A DNA stretch of 64,000 bases. It comes from Acidimicrobiales bacterium. Lineage in GTDB: Bacteria > Actinomycetota > Acidimicrobiia > Acidimicrobiales > Iamiaceae. The position numbers and the translations under genes are program-made. Of this stretch, positions 17,267 to 26,231 are shown piece after piece (position 1 is the stretch's first letter; each line of letters opens with the position of its first letter). The DNA lies in the NCBI GenBank assembly GCA_030448105.1, contig JAUJNP010000001.1, positions 297,403-361,402 on the forward strand, read 5' to 3'. The notes under the pieces were generated by a model, which was not told the origin of the DNA, ran no database searches, and saw only the letters and a list, made by a program, of their open reading frames with translations.

Positions 17267-17315
17267 CCCTCGTTCGGTCCTATCTTCTCGCCGCGACCGA
17301 CCGATCAGACCTCCG

Positions 17316-19367
17316 ATGGAAACCGCCCGTGAGGTCCCCGCCGTCCTACCCTTCGCCGTCCTCCACTACGTGGCCAACGCCGTCGGTGGGCCCGCCGCCG
17401 ACCGCATCCGTGCCGATGCCGGCGAGACCCGGTCACTGGCCGAGCTCGGCGCCCACGGTGTCTGGACCTCCGCGGCCTCGGCGCTGGCCATCGCCCAAGG
17501 TGCGGCCCGGATCACCGGTGATCCGGAGATCGCCCGGCGGGGCGGGGAGGAGCTGTTCCGCCACCACGCCGAGGCGGGGGTCACCCAGATCCTGCACGCG
17601 GACGGCTCCGTGCTGGCGGCGGTCGAGCGAGTCATCGCGCTGTCGGCCACGATCTCGGTCGGTCGGCGGTCGACGGTGGTGGACCGCTCGGAGGACGGCG
17701 TCGTGGTCGAGAGCGTCACCGAGCCGGGGGTGACCACGACCGCGCTCCTCTGCGGGTTCGCCGCCGGCTACTGGTCGAAGGTGCCGTCGGTGTTCGGGAC
17801 CGCCGGCTACATCAGTGAGCCCGAGTGCCAGGCCCGTGGCGACGCTCGCTGCCTGACCCGCCTGCGCTGGACACCACCCCGGGTGGAGGAGCTCAACCTG
17901 GAGGGCGCCCGGGAGCGGAGCGAGGAGACCCTGGTGCGGATCGCCGAGCTGCAGGCCACCGCCTCCGAGCTCGCGGCGGCACGCGACGTCGACTCCCTGC
18001 TCGACCTGATCGTGGCTCGAGCCGGGACGGCCGTGCTCGCTCCCCGGTTCCTGCTCGCCGTCCGCCTGGAAGGCGAGGGCGAGCTGCGGATCCGTCACGA
18101 GGGCTTTCCCGACGACGCCACCGCCCGCCGGGCGGCGGAGGCGGCGGTGGAGGAGCGCCTGAGCGAGTCGACGCTCAGCACCGAGGTGGCGTCGTCGCGT
18201 CATCGCTTCGGTCAGCTCGTCGCCGTGTTCCCCGAGGGGGCGACGCCATCGGACGCCAACCGGCGGGTGATGGCGGCCTACGCCGGCCACGCCGCGGCCG
18301 CGCTGGAGACGGTGGCCGCGCTCGAGCAGGCCCAGCGCGAGCGGGACACCTCGTGGGCGCTGCTCAACCTGGCCAAGGCGCTGGCGCTGGGCGCCACCCC
18401 GGCCGACGTGAGCAACCGGCTGGCCACGGCCCTGCCCACCGTGATCGGTGCCAGCGGCGCATCGGTGTGGCTGTGGGAACCGGCGGAGGCCCAGCTGCGG
18501 GTGGCGGCGAACGCCCCGGCCGGGGCGCAGGCGGGGCTCCCGCTGGTCCTCGCCGCCGCCGATCTGCCCGACCCGACCCGGCTGGCGGTGGACGCCCGTC
18601 CCACCATCGTCGAGCCCGGTGCCCTCACCGGGGCGATGCACGAGGTCGTGGCCCGGTTCCCCCAGGCCGCCGTCGTCCCTCTCGTCGCCCGGGGCAGCTT
18701 CCTCGGCGTGATGATCGCCGGCTTCGACGCCATCGTGCCCCCGGACGAGGTGGGCGTGCTCTTCGAGCGGTTGGCCGGCTGCGCCGACCTGGGGGCCACC
18801 GCCCTGGACAACGCCCGGCTGGTGGAGCAGATCCGCCACCAGGCGCTCCACGACGCGCTAACCGGCCTGGCCAACCGCCCCCTCATCGAGCACCGGGCCA
18901 ACGAGGCGCTGCTCGCCGCCGGCCGGACCGGAGGCGAGGTGGGTGTCCTCTTCCTCGACCTGGACCACTTCAAGGCGGTGAACGACACCTTCGGCCACCA
19001 CACGGGCGATGCGCTGATCCGACAGGTCGTCGCCCGCCTGTCGGAGGTGATGCGGCCGTGCGACACCCTGGCCCGTACCGGCGGCGACGAGTTCGTCGTG
19101 CTCGTCACCGAGGTCGCCCACGAAGCCGAGGTGGTCGCCGTGGCCGAACGGCTCATCGAGAGCATCCGGGCGCCCTTCGTGGTGGAGGGCCACACCCTCG
19201 CCATCTCCTGCAGCATCGGGATCGCGGTGGCACCCGGGCACACCGCCCGCTACGAGACGCTCATGCAGCGAGCCGACATCGCCATGTACGAGGCCAAGGC
19301 CAAGGGACGAGACACCTTCGCCGTCCACCCCCCCGACTCGAAGTTGGCGCCATCCACCACCCCATAG
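17316..19367 (+). CDS. Diguanylate cyclase with N-terminal sensor and GAF domains
   Basis: 683 residues from the ATG at 17316. The N-terminal ~190 residues resemble a V4R/heme-NO-binding-like small-molecule domain ending in EPECQARGDARCLTRLRW. Coiled and GAF-like regions follow (about 200-500), then a C-terminal GGDEF domain: DALTGLANRPLIEHR, FLDLDHFKAVNDTFGH and an intact GGDEF at 589-593. The RPCD at 580-583, five residues upstream, is the product-inhibition I-site. It should make c-di-GMP in the cytoplasm. Divergent from the toxin-antitoxin pair; no EAL domain. Confidence 0.9.
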   Translation: METAREVPAVLPFAVLHYVANAVGGPAADRIRADAGETRSLAELGAHGVWTSAASALAIAQGAARITGDPEIARRGGEELFRHHAEAGVTQILHADGSVLAAVERVIALSATISVGRRSTVVDRSEDGVVVESVTEPGVTTTALLCGFAAGYWSKVPSVFGTAGYISEPECQARGDARCLTRLRWTPPRVEELNLEGARERSEETLVRIAELQATASELAAARDVDSLLDLIVARAGTAVLAPRFLLAVRLEGEGELRIRHEGFPDDATARRAAEAAVEERLSESTLSTEVASSRHRFGQLVAVFPEGATPSDANRRVMAAYAGHAAAALETVAALEQAQRERDTSWALLNLAKALALGATPADVSNRLATALPTVIGASGASVWLWEPAEAQLRVAANAPAGAQAGLPLVLAAADLPDPTRLAVDARPTIVEPGALTGAMHEVVARFPQAAVVPLVARGSFLGVMIAGFDAIVPPDEVGVLFERLAGCADLGATALDNARLVEQIRHQALHDALTGLANRPLIEHRANEALLAAGRTGGEVGVLFLDLDHFKAVNDTFGHHTGDALIRQVVARLSEVMRPCDTLARTGGDEFVVLVTEVAHEAEVVAVAERLIESIRAPFVVEGHTLAISCSIGIAVAPGHTARYETLMQRADIAMYEAKAKGRDTFAVHPPDSKLAPSTTP

Positions 19368-19376
19368 GGGGACGGA

Positions 19377-19393
19377 TCTCGTCGAGAACGAGA
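19377..19393. terminator. Hairpin between convergent genes
   Basis: TCTCGT-CGAGA-ACGAGA forms a 6-bp stem in the 28-base gap between the diguanylate cyclase stop and the LCP gene stop. There is no T run, so it is only a possible bidirectional transcription end. Confidence 0.3.
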
Positions 19394-19395
19394 AG

Positions 19396-20883
19396 TCAGC
19401 CGCAGCTCGTGCCGGGCGGGGGCTCGCCCGGGGTGCGGCCCACCGGCTCGGTCGTCGGGGGCGAGGTGGTGGTGGGCTTCGAGGTCGACGACGTCGTGTC
19501 GTCGCGGCGCTCGCCCTCCGCCCCGGGCACGGCGTCGAGGGCGGCCGCCTCCACCGTGGTGAAGTCGCGCCCGGCCACCAGCACCACCGCCCCCGCCCGC
19601 AGGTCGTCGTCCTCCACGAGGTCGGCTCCGGCGGTGAGGTGGCGCGCCACCAGCTCGGCGGAGGGACCTTCACCGGCGGCATAGCGCACCTCGGTGCGGT
19701 CCACGTCGTCGAGCCCCAGGTCGCCGGCGTTGCCGGTGCCGGCGATGCGGAAGCCGGCCGCTTGGAGCGCGCCGGCGGCGTTGGCGGCCTGCTTGTCCAC
19801 ACCCGACCCGTTCAGCACCTGCACGTCGACCGCACCCTCCACCGGCTTGGCCGGGGAGGTGCCGGGCGGCGCCGAGCCGGGGCGGTCGCGGAACAGGTCG
19901 AGGGTGGGCACGGCGGCCCGCTCGTCGAGCTGGAGGACGTCGGCCCCGCCGTCGGTGGTCCGCTCGACGACCGGCAGGGTGTAGGTCTTCAGCTCCTCGC
20001 CCGAGAACGACGAGAAGCGCCGGGCCAGCGCGAGCAGGTCTCGGGGCGAGAGCCGCTTGTCGATGCCGACGTTGGCCACGCCCACGTCGACCAGGCGCTT
20101 GAGGGTGAGAGGGTTGCTGGCGCCCTTGCCCACCGCCCGGGAGATGGCCCGTCGGATGAAGATCTGCTGGCGGGTGATGCGGCCCAGGTCGCCGGTGGGG
20201 TCCGAGCGCCACACGCCGTCCCGGATGAACTCCAGGTGCCGGGCCCGGGCGAAGGCGAGGGCCTGGTCGGCGTCGAGGTTGACGCATCCCGGGTGCAGCA
20301 CGTCCAGGCCGGAGTACGGGTCGCGCATGGCCCGCTCGAAGTACATGGGCACGCCGTCGATGGCCTTCACCAGCCCCTGGAAGCCCCGGAAGTCGACCTC
20401 GACGTAGTGGTGGACCGGGATGCCCAGGTACTGCTGCACGGTGTCGGCCAGCACCTGCTTACCCATGGCGTAGGCCGTATTGATCCGCTGGCGGGTGCCG
20501 GTCCCCGAAATGGGCACCCACAGGTCCCGGGGCAGGGAGAGCATGGTGGCCGTCTCCCGACGAGGGTCGACTCGGACGACGAGGATCGTGTCCGAACGTC
20601 GCCCGCCGGACTCCCCGTTCAGGAACCGGTCGGCGTCGGGCTGGTCGGCGTCGACCACGGCCCGGCTGTCGGAGCCGATCACCAGGTAGTTCCTCGGCGC
20701 GCCGGATGCGGCGTCGGGCAGGTCGATGTCGTACTTCTCGACCTGGTCGAACTTCCACACGCCGTACGCCGCCCCGACCGCACCGGCCACGCAGCTCAGG
20801 ACGAGGATGACGCCTAGGGCGAGGACGAGGCGCTGAGGCCAGGTCCGCCGGGGACGCGGGGCGTCGTCGCTCACCGCAGCCAT
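19396..20883 (-). CDS. LytR-CpsA-Psr family protein with C-terminal LytR_C domain
   Basis: 495 residues. Short cytoplasmic N-terminus, one transmembrane helix (LVLALGVILVLSCVAGAVGA), then the LCP catalytic domain: VIGSDSR, RSDTILVVRVDP, MLSLPRDLWV, FARARHLEF and an RITRQQIFIRR segment. The C-terminal LytR_C region reads VDVQVLNGSGVDKQAANAAG, followed by a Thr/Pro-rich tail. LCP enzymes attach teichoic-acid-like or arabinogalactan polymers to peptidoglycan at the outer membrane face of the plasma membrane. Confidence 0.93.
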   Translation of the reverse strand: MAAVSDDAPRPRRTWPQRLVLALGVILVLSCVAGAVGAAYGVWKFDQVEKYDIDLPDAASGAPRNYLVIGSDSRAVVDADQPDADRFLNGESGGRRSDTILVVRVDPRRETATMLSLPRDLWVPISGTGTRQRINTAYAMGKQVLADTVQQYLGIPVHHYVEVDFRGFQGLVKAIDGVPMYFERAMRDPYSGLDVLHPGCVNLDADQALAFARARHLEFIRDGVWRSDPTGDLGRITRQQIFIRRAISRAVGKGASNPLTLKRLVDVGVANVGIDKRLSPRDLLALARRFSSFSGEELKTYTLPVVERTTDGGADVLQLDERAAVPTLDLFRDRPGSAPPGTSPAKPVEGAVDVQVLNGSGVDKQAANAAGALQAAGFRIAGTGNAGDLGLDDVDRTEVRYAAGEGPSAELVARHLTAGADLVEDDDLRAGAVVLVAGRDFTTVEAAALDAVPGAEGERRDDTTSSTSKPTTTSPPTTEPVGRTPGEPPPGTSCG

Positions 20884-20902
20884 GATCGGTCGAGGGTAGC
20901 GA

Positions 20903-22189
20903 CTACGTACCGGGGGACTGCGGCACCGGCGACTTGGACCCTGAGGTCACCGAGCTCGGGGGCTTCGGCTCCTTGGGCAGGCCGAGGACGCGCTCGCCCA
21001 CGATGTTGCGCTGGATCTCTGCCGTCCCGCCCCAGATGGTCTCCGAGCGCGAGAAGAAGAACGCCGCCTGTAGGGGGGTGACCGGGTAGTCACGGGCAGC
21101 CTCGCGCCGGGCCATGCCCGGAACCCGCTCGTCGTCCGGCTTGCCGGTGAGGATGTCGCCGTCCATGCCCAGCACGTCCATGGCCAGCTTCATGGTGTCG
21201 CGGTGGGTCTCCGACCAGAACATCTTGTTGGTGGCGCCGAGGGCGGCCACGCCCATGTCCTTCTTGTCGTGCAGCACCGAGGACAGGGTGCGGTAGCCGT
21301 TCACCCGCATGATCTGGATCTTCGACCACTGGCGCACCAGGCGCTGGCGGATCATCGGGTCGCCGACCCTCCCGTTCTCCCGGGCCTTGTCGATGATCAC
21401 CTCGAGCTCCCGCTCGAAACGCCGGTGGCTGGTGGTGGCCGACGATCCCCGCTCGAAGCCGAGGGTGGTCATGGCCACATGCCAGCCGTTGTTGAGCCCG
21501 CCCACGACGTTCTCATTCGGGCAGCGGGCCTCGGAGAAGAACACCTCGTTGAACTCGGCCGAGCCGTCGGGCTGGACGATGGGGCGGACCTCCACCCCGG
21601 GCTGCTTCATTGGCACCAGCAGGTAGCTGATGCCCTTGTGCTTGGGCGCGTCGGGATCGGTGCGGGCCAGGAGGAAGCAGTAGTCGGCGTACTGGGCCTG
21701 GGTGGTCCACACCTTCTGCCCGGTGATGACCAACTCGTCGCCGTCGAGGGTCGCCTTGGTCTTGAGCGACGCCAGGTCGGAGCCCGCCTCGGGCTCGGAG
21801 AAGCCCTGGCACCACGACATCTGGCCCTTCAGGATCTTCGGCAGGTACTCCTGCTTCTGCTCCTCGGTGCCCCACTGCAGGATGGTGGGACCGACCAGGG
21901 TGTCGCCGAAGAAGTCGGCCCGCATCGGTGCCCGGGCCCGGGCGAACTCCTCGGTGAGCACCACGTTCTCGATCACCGACAGGCCCTTGCCGCCGTACTC
22001 GACCGGCCACGACGCGCAGATCCACCCGCCGTCGAAGAGGGTGCGGACCCACTCCTCGTTGAACCTCTTGCGCTCCTCGCCGGTGAGCTCGAAGCCCTCG
22101 TCGAACCAGCCCTCGGGGAGGTGCTCCTCCAGCCAGGCGCGGATCTCGGCCCGGAAGGCCTCGGCCTCGGGCGGGTAGGTCAGGTCCAT
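20903..22189 (-). CDS. Acyl-CoA dehydrogenase
   Basis: About 428 residues, ATG at 22189 (MDLTYPPEAEAFRAEIRAWL). FAD/substrate motifs: WCQGFSEPEAGSDLASLKT, ITGQKVWTTQAQYAD and the C-terminal SETIWGGTAEIQRNIVGERVLGLP. It oxidises acyl-CoA to enoyl-CoA using ETF as electron acceptor; etfBA lie about 12 kb away. Divergent from the FrhB-like gene, with a 64-bp shared upstream region. Confidence 0.93.
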   Translation of the reverse strand: MDLTYPPEAEAFRAEIRAWLEEHLPEGWFDEGFELTGEERKRFNEEWVRTLFDGGWICASWPVEYGGKGLSVIENVVLTEEFARARAPMRADFFGDTLVGPTILQWGTEEQKQEYLPKILKGQMSWCQGFSEPEAGSDLASLKTKATLDGDELVITGQKVWTTQAQYADYCFLLARTDPDAPKHKGISYLLVPMKQPGVEVRPIVQPDGSAEFNEVFFSEARCPNENVVGGLNNGWHVAMTTLGFERGSSATTSHRRFERELEVIIDKARENGRVGDPMIRQRLVRQWSKIQIMRVNGYRTLSSVLHDKKDMGVAALGATNKMFWSETHRDTMKLAMDVLGMDGDILTGKPDDERVPGMARREAARDYPVTPLQAAFFFSRSETIWGGTAEIQRNIVGERVLGLPKEPKPPSSVTSGSKSPVPQSPGT

Positions 22190-22253
22190 GCCCCCATCTT
22201 GACCCACGGGTCAAGGTGGGGTGAAGTCCGCACGGCCTACCATTCCCGAGGCC

Positions 22254-23438
22254 ATGATCGTGACCGACGAGATCCCCGAGCCGCCCGCCTCGGTGCTGCC
22301 CACCGGCCGGTGGACGGCGCAGTGGAAGGAGCTCTACGAGGAGGTGGTCGACACCGGGCTGTGCACCGGCTGTGCGGGGTGCGTGATCGCCTGCCCCCAC
22401 GACGTCATCGGCTACGACCACGCCCAGGGCGGCTACAAGCCCTTCCACCTCGAGGACGAGCTCGGCCCCACCGACTGCGTCCACGGCCACAAGGGCTGCA
22501 CGAGCTGCACCCGGGCCTGTCCCCGCTTCCGCACGTGGGAGCCCGAGGCCGACGACCACCTCTTCGGTCGGGTGCGCCGGGAGGACGAGATCTCCGGCGT
22601 CTACTCCGACATCATGCTGACCCGGGCCAGCGACGACATGGTGCACCGCATGGGCCAGGACGGCGGCCTGGTCTCCGCCCTGCTCATCTGGGCCATGGAC
22701 GAGGGCTACATCGACGCTGCCCTGGTCTCCTACCTCGAGGGCGACGGCTCCACCTGGAAGGCCCGCCCCGGCGTGGCCGCCAACGCCGAGGAGGTGCTGG
22801 CGTCGGCCGGGAGCCGCTACACGTACTCGGCCAACACCCTCGCCATGGACGAGGCCCTGGAGCGGGGGTTCACCAAGCTGGCCCTCGTCGCCATGAGCTG
22901 CCAGTCGTCGGTTCCGCCGGTCATGTGGTCACGCAAGGTCGGCAAGATCTCCAAGCCGATCCTGTTCAACATCGGCCTGCTGTGCTCGAAGACCTTCGAC
23001 GACGCCATCTTCCCCGAGCTGTTCGAGGCGAAGTACGGGCTGGCCCGGGCCGACATCGCCAAGATGAACATCAAGGGCGTCTTCCAGATCTGGATGAAGA
23101 ACGGCGACTACCACGAGGTGCCCCTCAAGGAGTGCCACGCCTGGACGCGCGAGGGCTGCAAGAAGTGCCCGGACTTCGCGGCCGAGCACGCCGACATCTC
23201 CACCGGCGGCATCGGCAAGTTCAACGACTGGACCCTCACCATCGTCCGCACCGAGCTGGGCCGGGAGATCATCTCCCGCATGGCTGCTTCGGGGGCCATC
23301 CTCACCCGCCCCGGCGACGACGACCCCGCCGCCATCGCCCTCATGCACAAGCTGGCGGCCAAGAGCCGCAAGCGCTGGCCCGACACCGCCGTGCCGTTCC
23401 CCAGGGTGCTGCCCCCGCCCGAGCCGAAGCCCGCCTGA
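22254..23438 (+). CDS. Coenzyme F420 hydrogenase/dehydrogenase beta-subunit-like oxidoreductase (FrhB family)
   Basis: 394 residues. The N-terminus carries two ferredoxin-like cysteine clusters (CTGCAGCVIACP and CVHGHKGCTSCTRACP). The FrhB domains follow (MGQDGGLVSALLIWAMDEG, SRYTYSANTLAMDEALERG, VAMSCQS, NIGLLCSKTFDD, and CKKCPDFAAEHADISTGGIG). FrhB proteins move electrons between F420 (via flavin) and Fe-S centres. The true substrate is unknown. Adjacent and divergent to an acyl-CoA dehydrogenase. Confidence 0.9.
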   Translation: MIVTDEIPEPPASVLPTGRWTAQWKELYEEVVDTGLCTGCAGCVIACPHDVIGYDHAQGGYKPFHLEDELGPTDCVHGHKGCTSCTRACPRFRTWEPEADDHLFGRVRREDEISGVYSDIMLTRASDDMVHRMGQDGGLVSALLIWAMDEGYIDAALVSYLEGDGSTWKARPGVAANAEEVLASAGSRYTYSANTLAMDEALERGFTKLALVAMSCQSSVPPVMWSRKVGKISKPILFNIGLLCSKTFDDAIFPELFEAKYGLARADIAKMNIKGVFQIWMKNGDYHEVPLKECHAWTREGCKKCPDFAAEHADISTGGIGKFNDWTLTIVRTELGREIISRMAASGAILTRPGDDDPAAIALMHKLAAKSRKRWPDTAVPFPRVLPPPEPKPA

Positions 23439-23441
23439 CGC

Positions 23442-23810
23442 CTACCCGGGGCTCGACGCCTGGTCCACGCAGCCCTGCACGATCTGCACGTAGCGGTCGG
23501 GAAGCGGGCCGGGGTCCTCCTCGAGGTCGACGTAGGTCTGCTTGAAGTCCTTGAAGGGGATCCGCTTCACGATCTGGGCGTAGGCGCACCGGCACACACC
23601 GGCGGGGTCATCGAGGCGCTGCTCCTTGCCCACCTCGACGCACCCCTCCTGGAAGTTCCTGCGGGTGGTGTCGCCGTACTTGGTGGGCGTGCTCTGGGCG
23701 CCGGTGCAGGACGCCAGCAGGACCAGGGTGGCGAGCAGCAGGGCGGCGACGGGAAGGTGGCGGCGCCGGCGGCCCGGGTGGCGCAGGCCGTGCTCCGGTC
23801 GGATGGGCAT
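23442..23810 (-). CDS. Putative small lipoprotein
   Basis: 122 residues. An Arg/His-rich N-terminus precedes a hydrophobic signal (LPVAALLLATLVLLASC) with a lipobox LASC. The mature part has three further cysteines (EGCVEVG, CRCAY, QGCVDQ) and reads like a short acidic domain. I do not recognise the family. It ends next to the FrhB-like gene in convergent orientation. Confidence 0.75.
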   Translation of the reverse strand: MPIRPEHGLRHPGRRRRHLPVAALLLATLVLLASCTGAQSTPTKYGDTTRRNFQEGCVEVGKEQRLDDPAGVCRCAYAQIVKRIPFKDFKQTYVDLEEDPGPLPDRYVQIVQGCVDQASSPG

Positions 23811-23878
23811 CGGGCCAACGTATCGCCTCCCCCGCCACGGACTTGCCGCACCGAGCCGGCCACCCGTAGACCAGCCGA

Positions 23879-24703
23879 GTGGATCCCGGCCCCCTCCGTG
23901 ACGCCCTCACCATCGTTGCCGGGGCGGCCACTGGGGCGCTGTCAGGGCTGTTCGGCGTGGGCGGCGCGGTGATCTCCACGCCCGCCATCCGGGCCCTCGG
24001 GGTCCCGGCCCTGATCGCGGTGGGGACCACCCTGCCCTCGATCATCCCCGGCGCCGCCAGCGGCACCGCCCGCTACGTGCGCGAGGAGCTGATCGACCGC
24101 CGGGTCGTGGCCCTGACCGCCCCACCGGGCATCGTGGCCTCGGTGGGTGGCTCGCTGCTGTCCAAGGTGGTGCCCGGCGAGGGGCACGTGCTCATGCTGC
24201 TCACCGCCGCCCTGCTCGGCTTCAGCGCGTGGCGGATGTACGCCACCGGGCGGGCCGACAACCGCCGGGACGCCGCCGACGCCCGCGAACCGGGCGCCCA
24301 CCCCGGCGGCGAGGTGGGACCGGCTCCACCGGCGACGTGGCGTTGCGGCGCCGTTGGCGCGGTGGCCGGGCTCCTGTCGGGCCTACTGGGAGTGGGTGGG
24401 GGGATCGTGATGGTGCCCGGCTTCACCCAGTTCGCCCGCGTGCCCCTCAAGGCGGCCATCGCCACCTCGCTGGCCTGCGTGGCCCTCTTCGCCGTGCCCG
24501 GCACCATCACCCACGCGCTGCTGGGCGACATCGACTGGCGGGTGGCCCTGCTGCTGGCGGTGGGCGTCATCCCCGGGGCTCGCCTCGGGGCCGCCCTCAC
24601 CGTGCGGGCCGACGTGCGCCGCCTGCGCGTGGTGGTCGCCGTGTTCCTCGGCGCCACCGCCCTGCTCTACGCCGGCGGTGAGCTAGTGGCTGTGCTCGAT
24701 TAG
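23879..24703 (+). CDS. TSUP family (TauE/SafE) membrane permease
   Basis: 274 residues, GTG start. Two repeated halves each contain the TSUP glycine motif (TGALSGLFGVGGAVISTPAI and AGLLSGLLGVGGGIVMVPGF), with seven to eight predicted membrane segments. The family exports sulfite, sulfoacetate or related organosulfur anions; the substrate here is unknown. The last residues and TAG stop lie within the first copy of a 50-bp tandem duplication. Confidence 0.9.
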   Translation: MDPGPLRDALTIVAGAATGALSGLFGVGGAVISTPAIRALGVPALIAVGTTLPSIIPGAASGTARYVREELIDRRVVALTAPPGIVASVGGSLLSKVVPGEGHVLMLLTAALLGFSAWRMYATGRADNRRDAADAREPGAHPGGEVGPAPPATWRCGAVGAVAGLLSGLLGVGGGIVMVPGFTQFARVPLKAAIATSLACVALFAVPGTITHALLGDIDWRVALLLAVGVIPGARLGAALTVRADVRRLRVVVAVFLGATALLYAGGELVAVLD

Positions 24704-24840
24704 CTCCTCCTCCGCTTCGCTCCCCCGGAGCGGGCTTCGCCGTGCTCGATCAGCTCCTCCTCCGCTTCGCTCCCCCGGAGCGGGCTTCGCCCATCCGGGT
24801 GTCATCCTCGGGGCTGCTCCGCCTGGCGGCTGCGCAGCCG
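24692..24840. repeat. Gene-end repeat, locus A, with 50-bp tandem duplication
   Basis: Two head-to-tail 50-bp copies (24692-24741 and 24742-24791) differ at one base, T versus C at 24701/24751; the T creates the TAG stop of the TSUP gene. The segment to 24840 is the reverse complement of the element at three other loci: GCCAGGCGGAGC, TGACACCCGG and GGCGAAGCC occur in the same order on the minus strand. It sits between two convergent genes. Confidence 0.8.
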
Positions 24841-24851
24841 AGCGACTCTGG

Positions 24852-25523
24852 TCAGCGGTGGCCCCCGGCTAGGGCGCGCGCTCGGGCCAGGATGGCGTCG
24901 AACATGGCCGGGGTGAGGGTGCCGGTGAAGGTGTTCTGCTGGCTCACGTGGTAGGAGCACAGCAGCGTGCGCCCGCCGGGTAGGGCCACCTCCAGGCCAT
25001 GGGCGAAGCGGGGGCGGGGCGCCACCCCGAGGAGGCCCGCCACCGCGCTGTAGCCGAAGGATCCGAGGGCCAGCACCACCCGCACACCCGGGAGCAGGGC
25101 CAGCTCGCGGTCGAGGTAGGGCCGGCAGGTGTCGCGCTCGGCGACGGTCGGCCGGTTGGCCGGTGGCGCGCACCGCACCGGTGCGGTGATCCACGCCCCG
25201 GTGAGGCGGAGGCCATCTCCCCGCGAGGTGCTGGTGGGTTGGTTGGCGTAGCCGGCGCGGTGCAGCGCGGCGAAGAGGAAGTCACCGGAGCGGTCGCCCG
25301 TGAAGACCCGGCCGGTGCGGTTGCCCCCGTGGGCGGCGGGGGCCAGCCCGACGATGAGCAGGTGGGCGGCGGGGTCGCCGAAGCCCGGCACCGGCCGGGC
25401 CCAGTACTCCTCGTCTCGGAAGGCAGCCCGCCTCTCGTCGGCCACCTGCTCCCGCCAGGCGACCAGCCGAGGACAGGCCCGGCAGCCGACGATGTCGGCC
25501 TCGAGCCGCTCCAGGGAGTCCAC
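24852..25523 (-). CDS. Uracil-DNA glycosylase, family 5 (UDGb type)
   Basis: Removes uracil and related damaged bases from DNA. The active-site motif GLAPAAHGGNRTGRVFTGDR is typical of family 5, the second motif is SYHVSQQNTFTG, and cysteines in GCRACP, VRCAPP and DTCRPY match the 4Fe-4S ligands. The GTG at 25523 (VDSLERLEADIVGC) fits family N-termini and leaves 47 bp to the divergent gene; an upstream GTG at 25565 is possible. Confidence 0.88.
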   Translation of the reverse strand: MDSLERLEADIVGCRACPRLVAWREQVADERRAAFRDEEYWARPVPGFGDPAAHLLIVGLAPAAHGGNRTGRVFTGDRSGDFLFAALHRAGYANQPTSTSRGDGLRLTGAWITAPVRCAPPANRPTVAERDTCRPYLDRELALLPGVRVVLALGSFGYSAVAGLLGVAPRPRFAHGLEVALPGGRTLLCSYHVSQQNTFTGTLTPAMFDAILARARALAGGHR

Positions 25524-25570
25524 GCTGGGGAACCTAAACGGCCGGAACGAGCCGGTAGGTTGCACGTCTC

Positions 25571-26215
25571 ATGGCCCGGGCCAAGCCACCTGCTCCCACC
25601 TTGGTGTTGTTCGTGCGCCATGGCCAGACCCCCACCACCGGCACCACCCTCCCCGGCCGGGCGCCCGGGCTCCACCTGGCGGAGGCGGGCACGGCCCAGG
25701 CGGCGGCGGCGGGCACACGCATCGCCGCCCTGAAGAAGGTGGCCGCGGTCTACGCCTCGCCCATGGAGCGGGCTCGCGAGACGGCGGCGCCCATCGCCCG
25801 CGCCCGGCGGCTCCGGGTGCGCACCGAGCGGGGGCTCAACGAGTGCGACTTCGGCGAATGGACCGGCGCAGAGCTCAAGGAGCTGCGCAAGCGGCCCGAG
25901 TGGCAGGCGGTGCAGCGGTACCCGAGCGGATTCCGGTTCCCCGGCGGCGAGTCCTTCCCGGAGATGTCGACCCGCATGGTCTCGACGGTGGAGGCCCTGT
26001 GCCACCGCCACCGCGGCGAGACGGTGGTGGCGGTCTCCCACGCCGATCCGATCAAGGCGGCGGTGGCCGCCGCCATGGGCACCCACCTCGACCTGTTCCA
26101 GCGCATCGTGATCTCGCCCTGCTCGGTCACCGCCATCGCCTACTCGACGACCGGCCCCGTCGTCCTGGCCGTGAACTCCACCGGCGACGACCTCAGTCGC
26201 CTCGTCCCCTCGTGA
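25571..26215 (+). CDS. Histidine phosphatase family protein (MSMEG_4193 type)
   Basis: 214 residues. The phosphoglycerate-mutase-like signature VLFVRHGQT holds the phosphoacceptor histidine. SPMERARETA and VVAVSHADPIKAAV supply the second Arg and His. It is followed after 16 and 2 bases by DUF3090 and SCO1664-like genes. This three-gene set is conserved in actinobacteria. Substrate unknown. Confidence 0.9.
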   Translation: MARAKPPAPTLVLFVRHGQTPTTGTTLPGRAPGLHLAEAGTAQAAAAGTRIAALKKVAAVYASPMERARETAAPIARARRLRVRTERGLNECDFGEWTGAELKELRKRPEWQAVQRYPSGFRFPGGESFPEMSTRMVSTVEALCHRHRGETVVAVSHADPIKAAVAAAMGTHLDLFQRIVISPCSVTAIAYSTTGPVVLAVNSTGDDLSRLVPS

Positions 26216-26231
26216 CGGGGGGCGTGCGCCG

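Noticed and set aside
16275-17315. Upstream extension of the diguanylate cyclase frame to the tRNA
   Set aside because: It would overlap the tRNA and the toxin-antitoxin genes on the other strand. The ATG at 17316 gives the conserved N-terminus.
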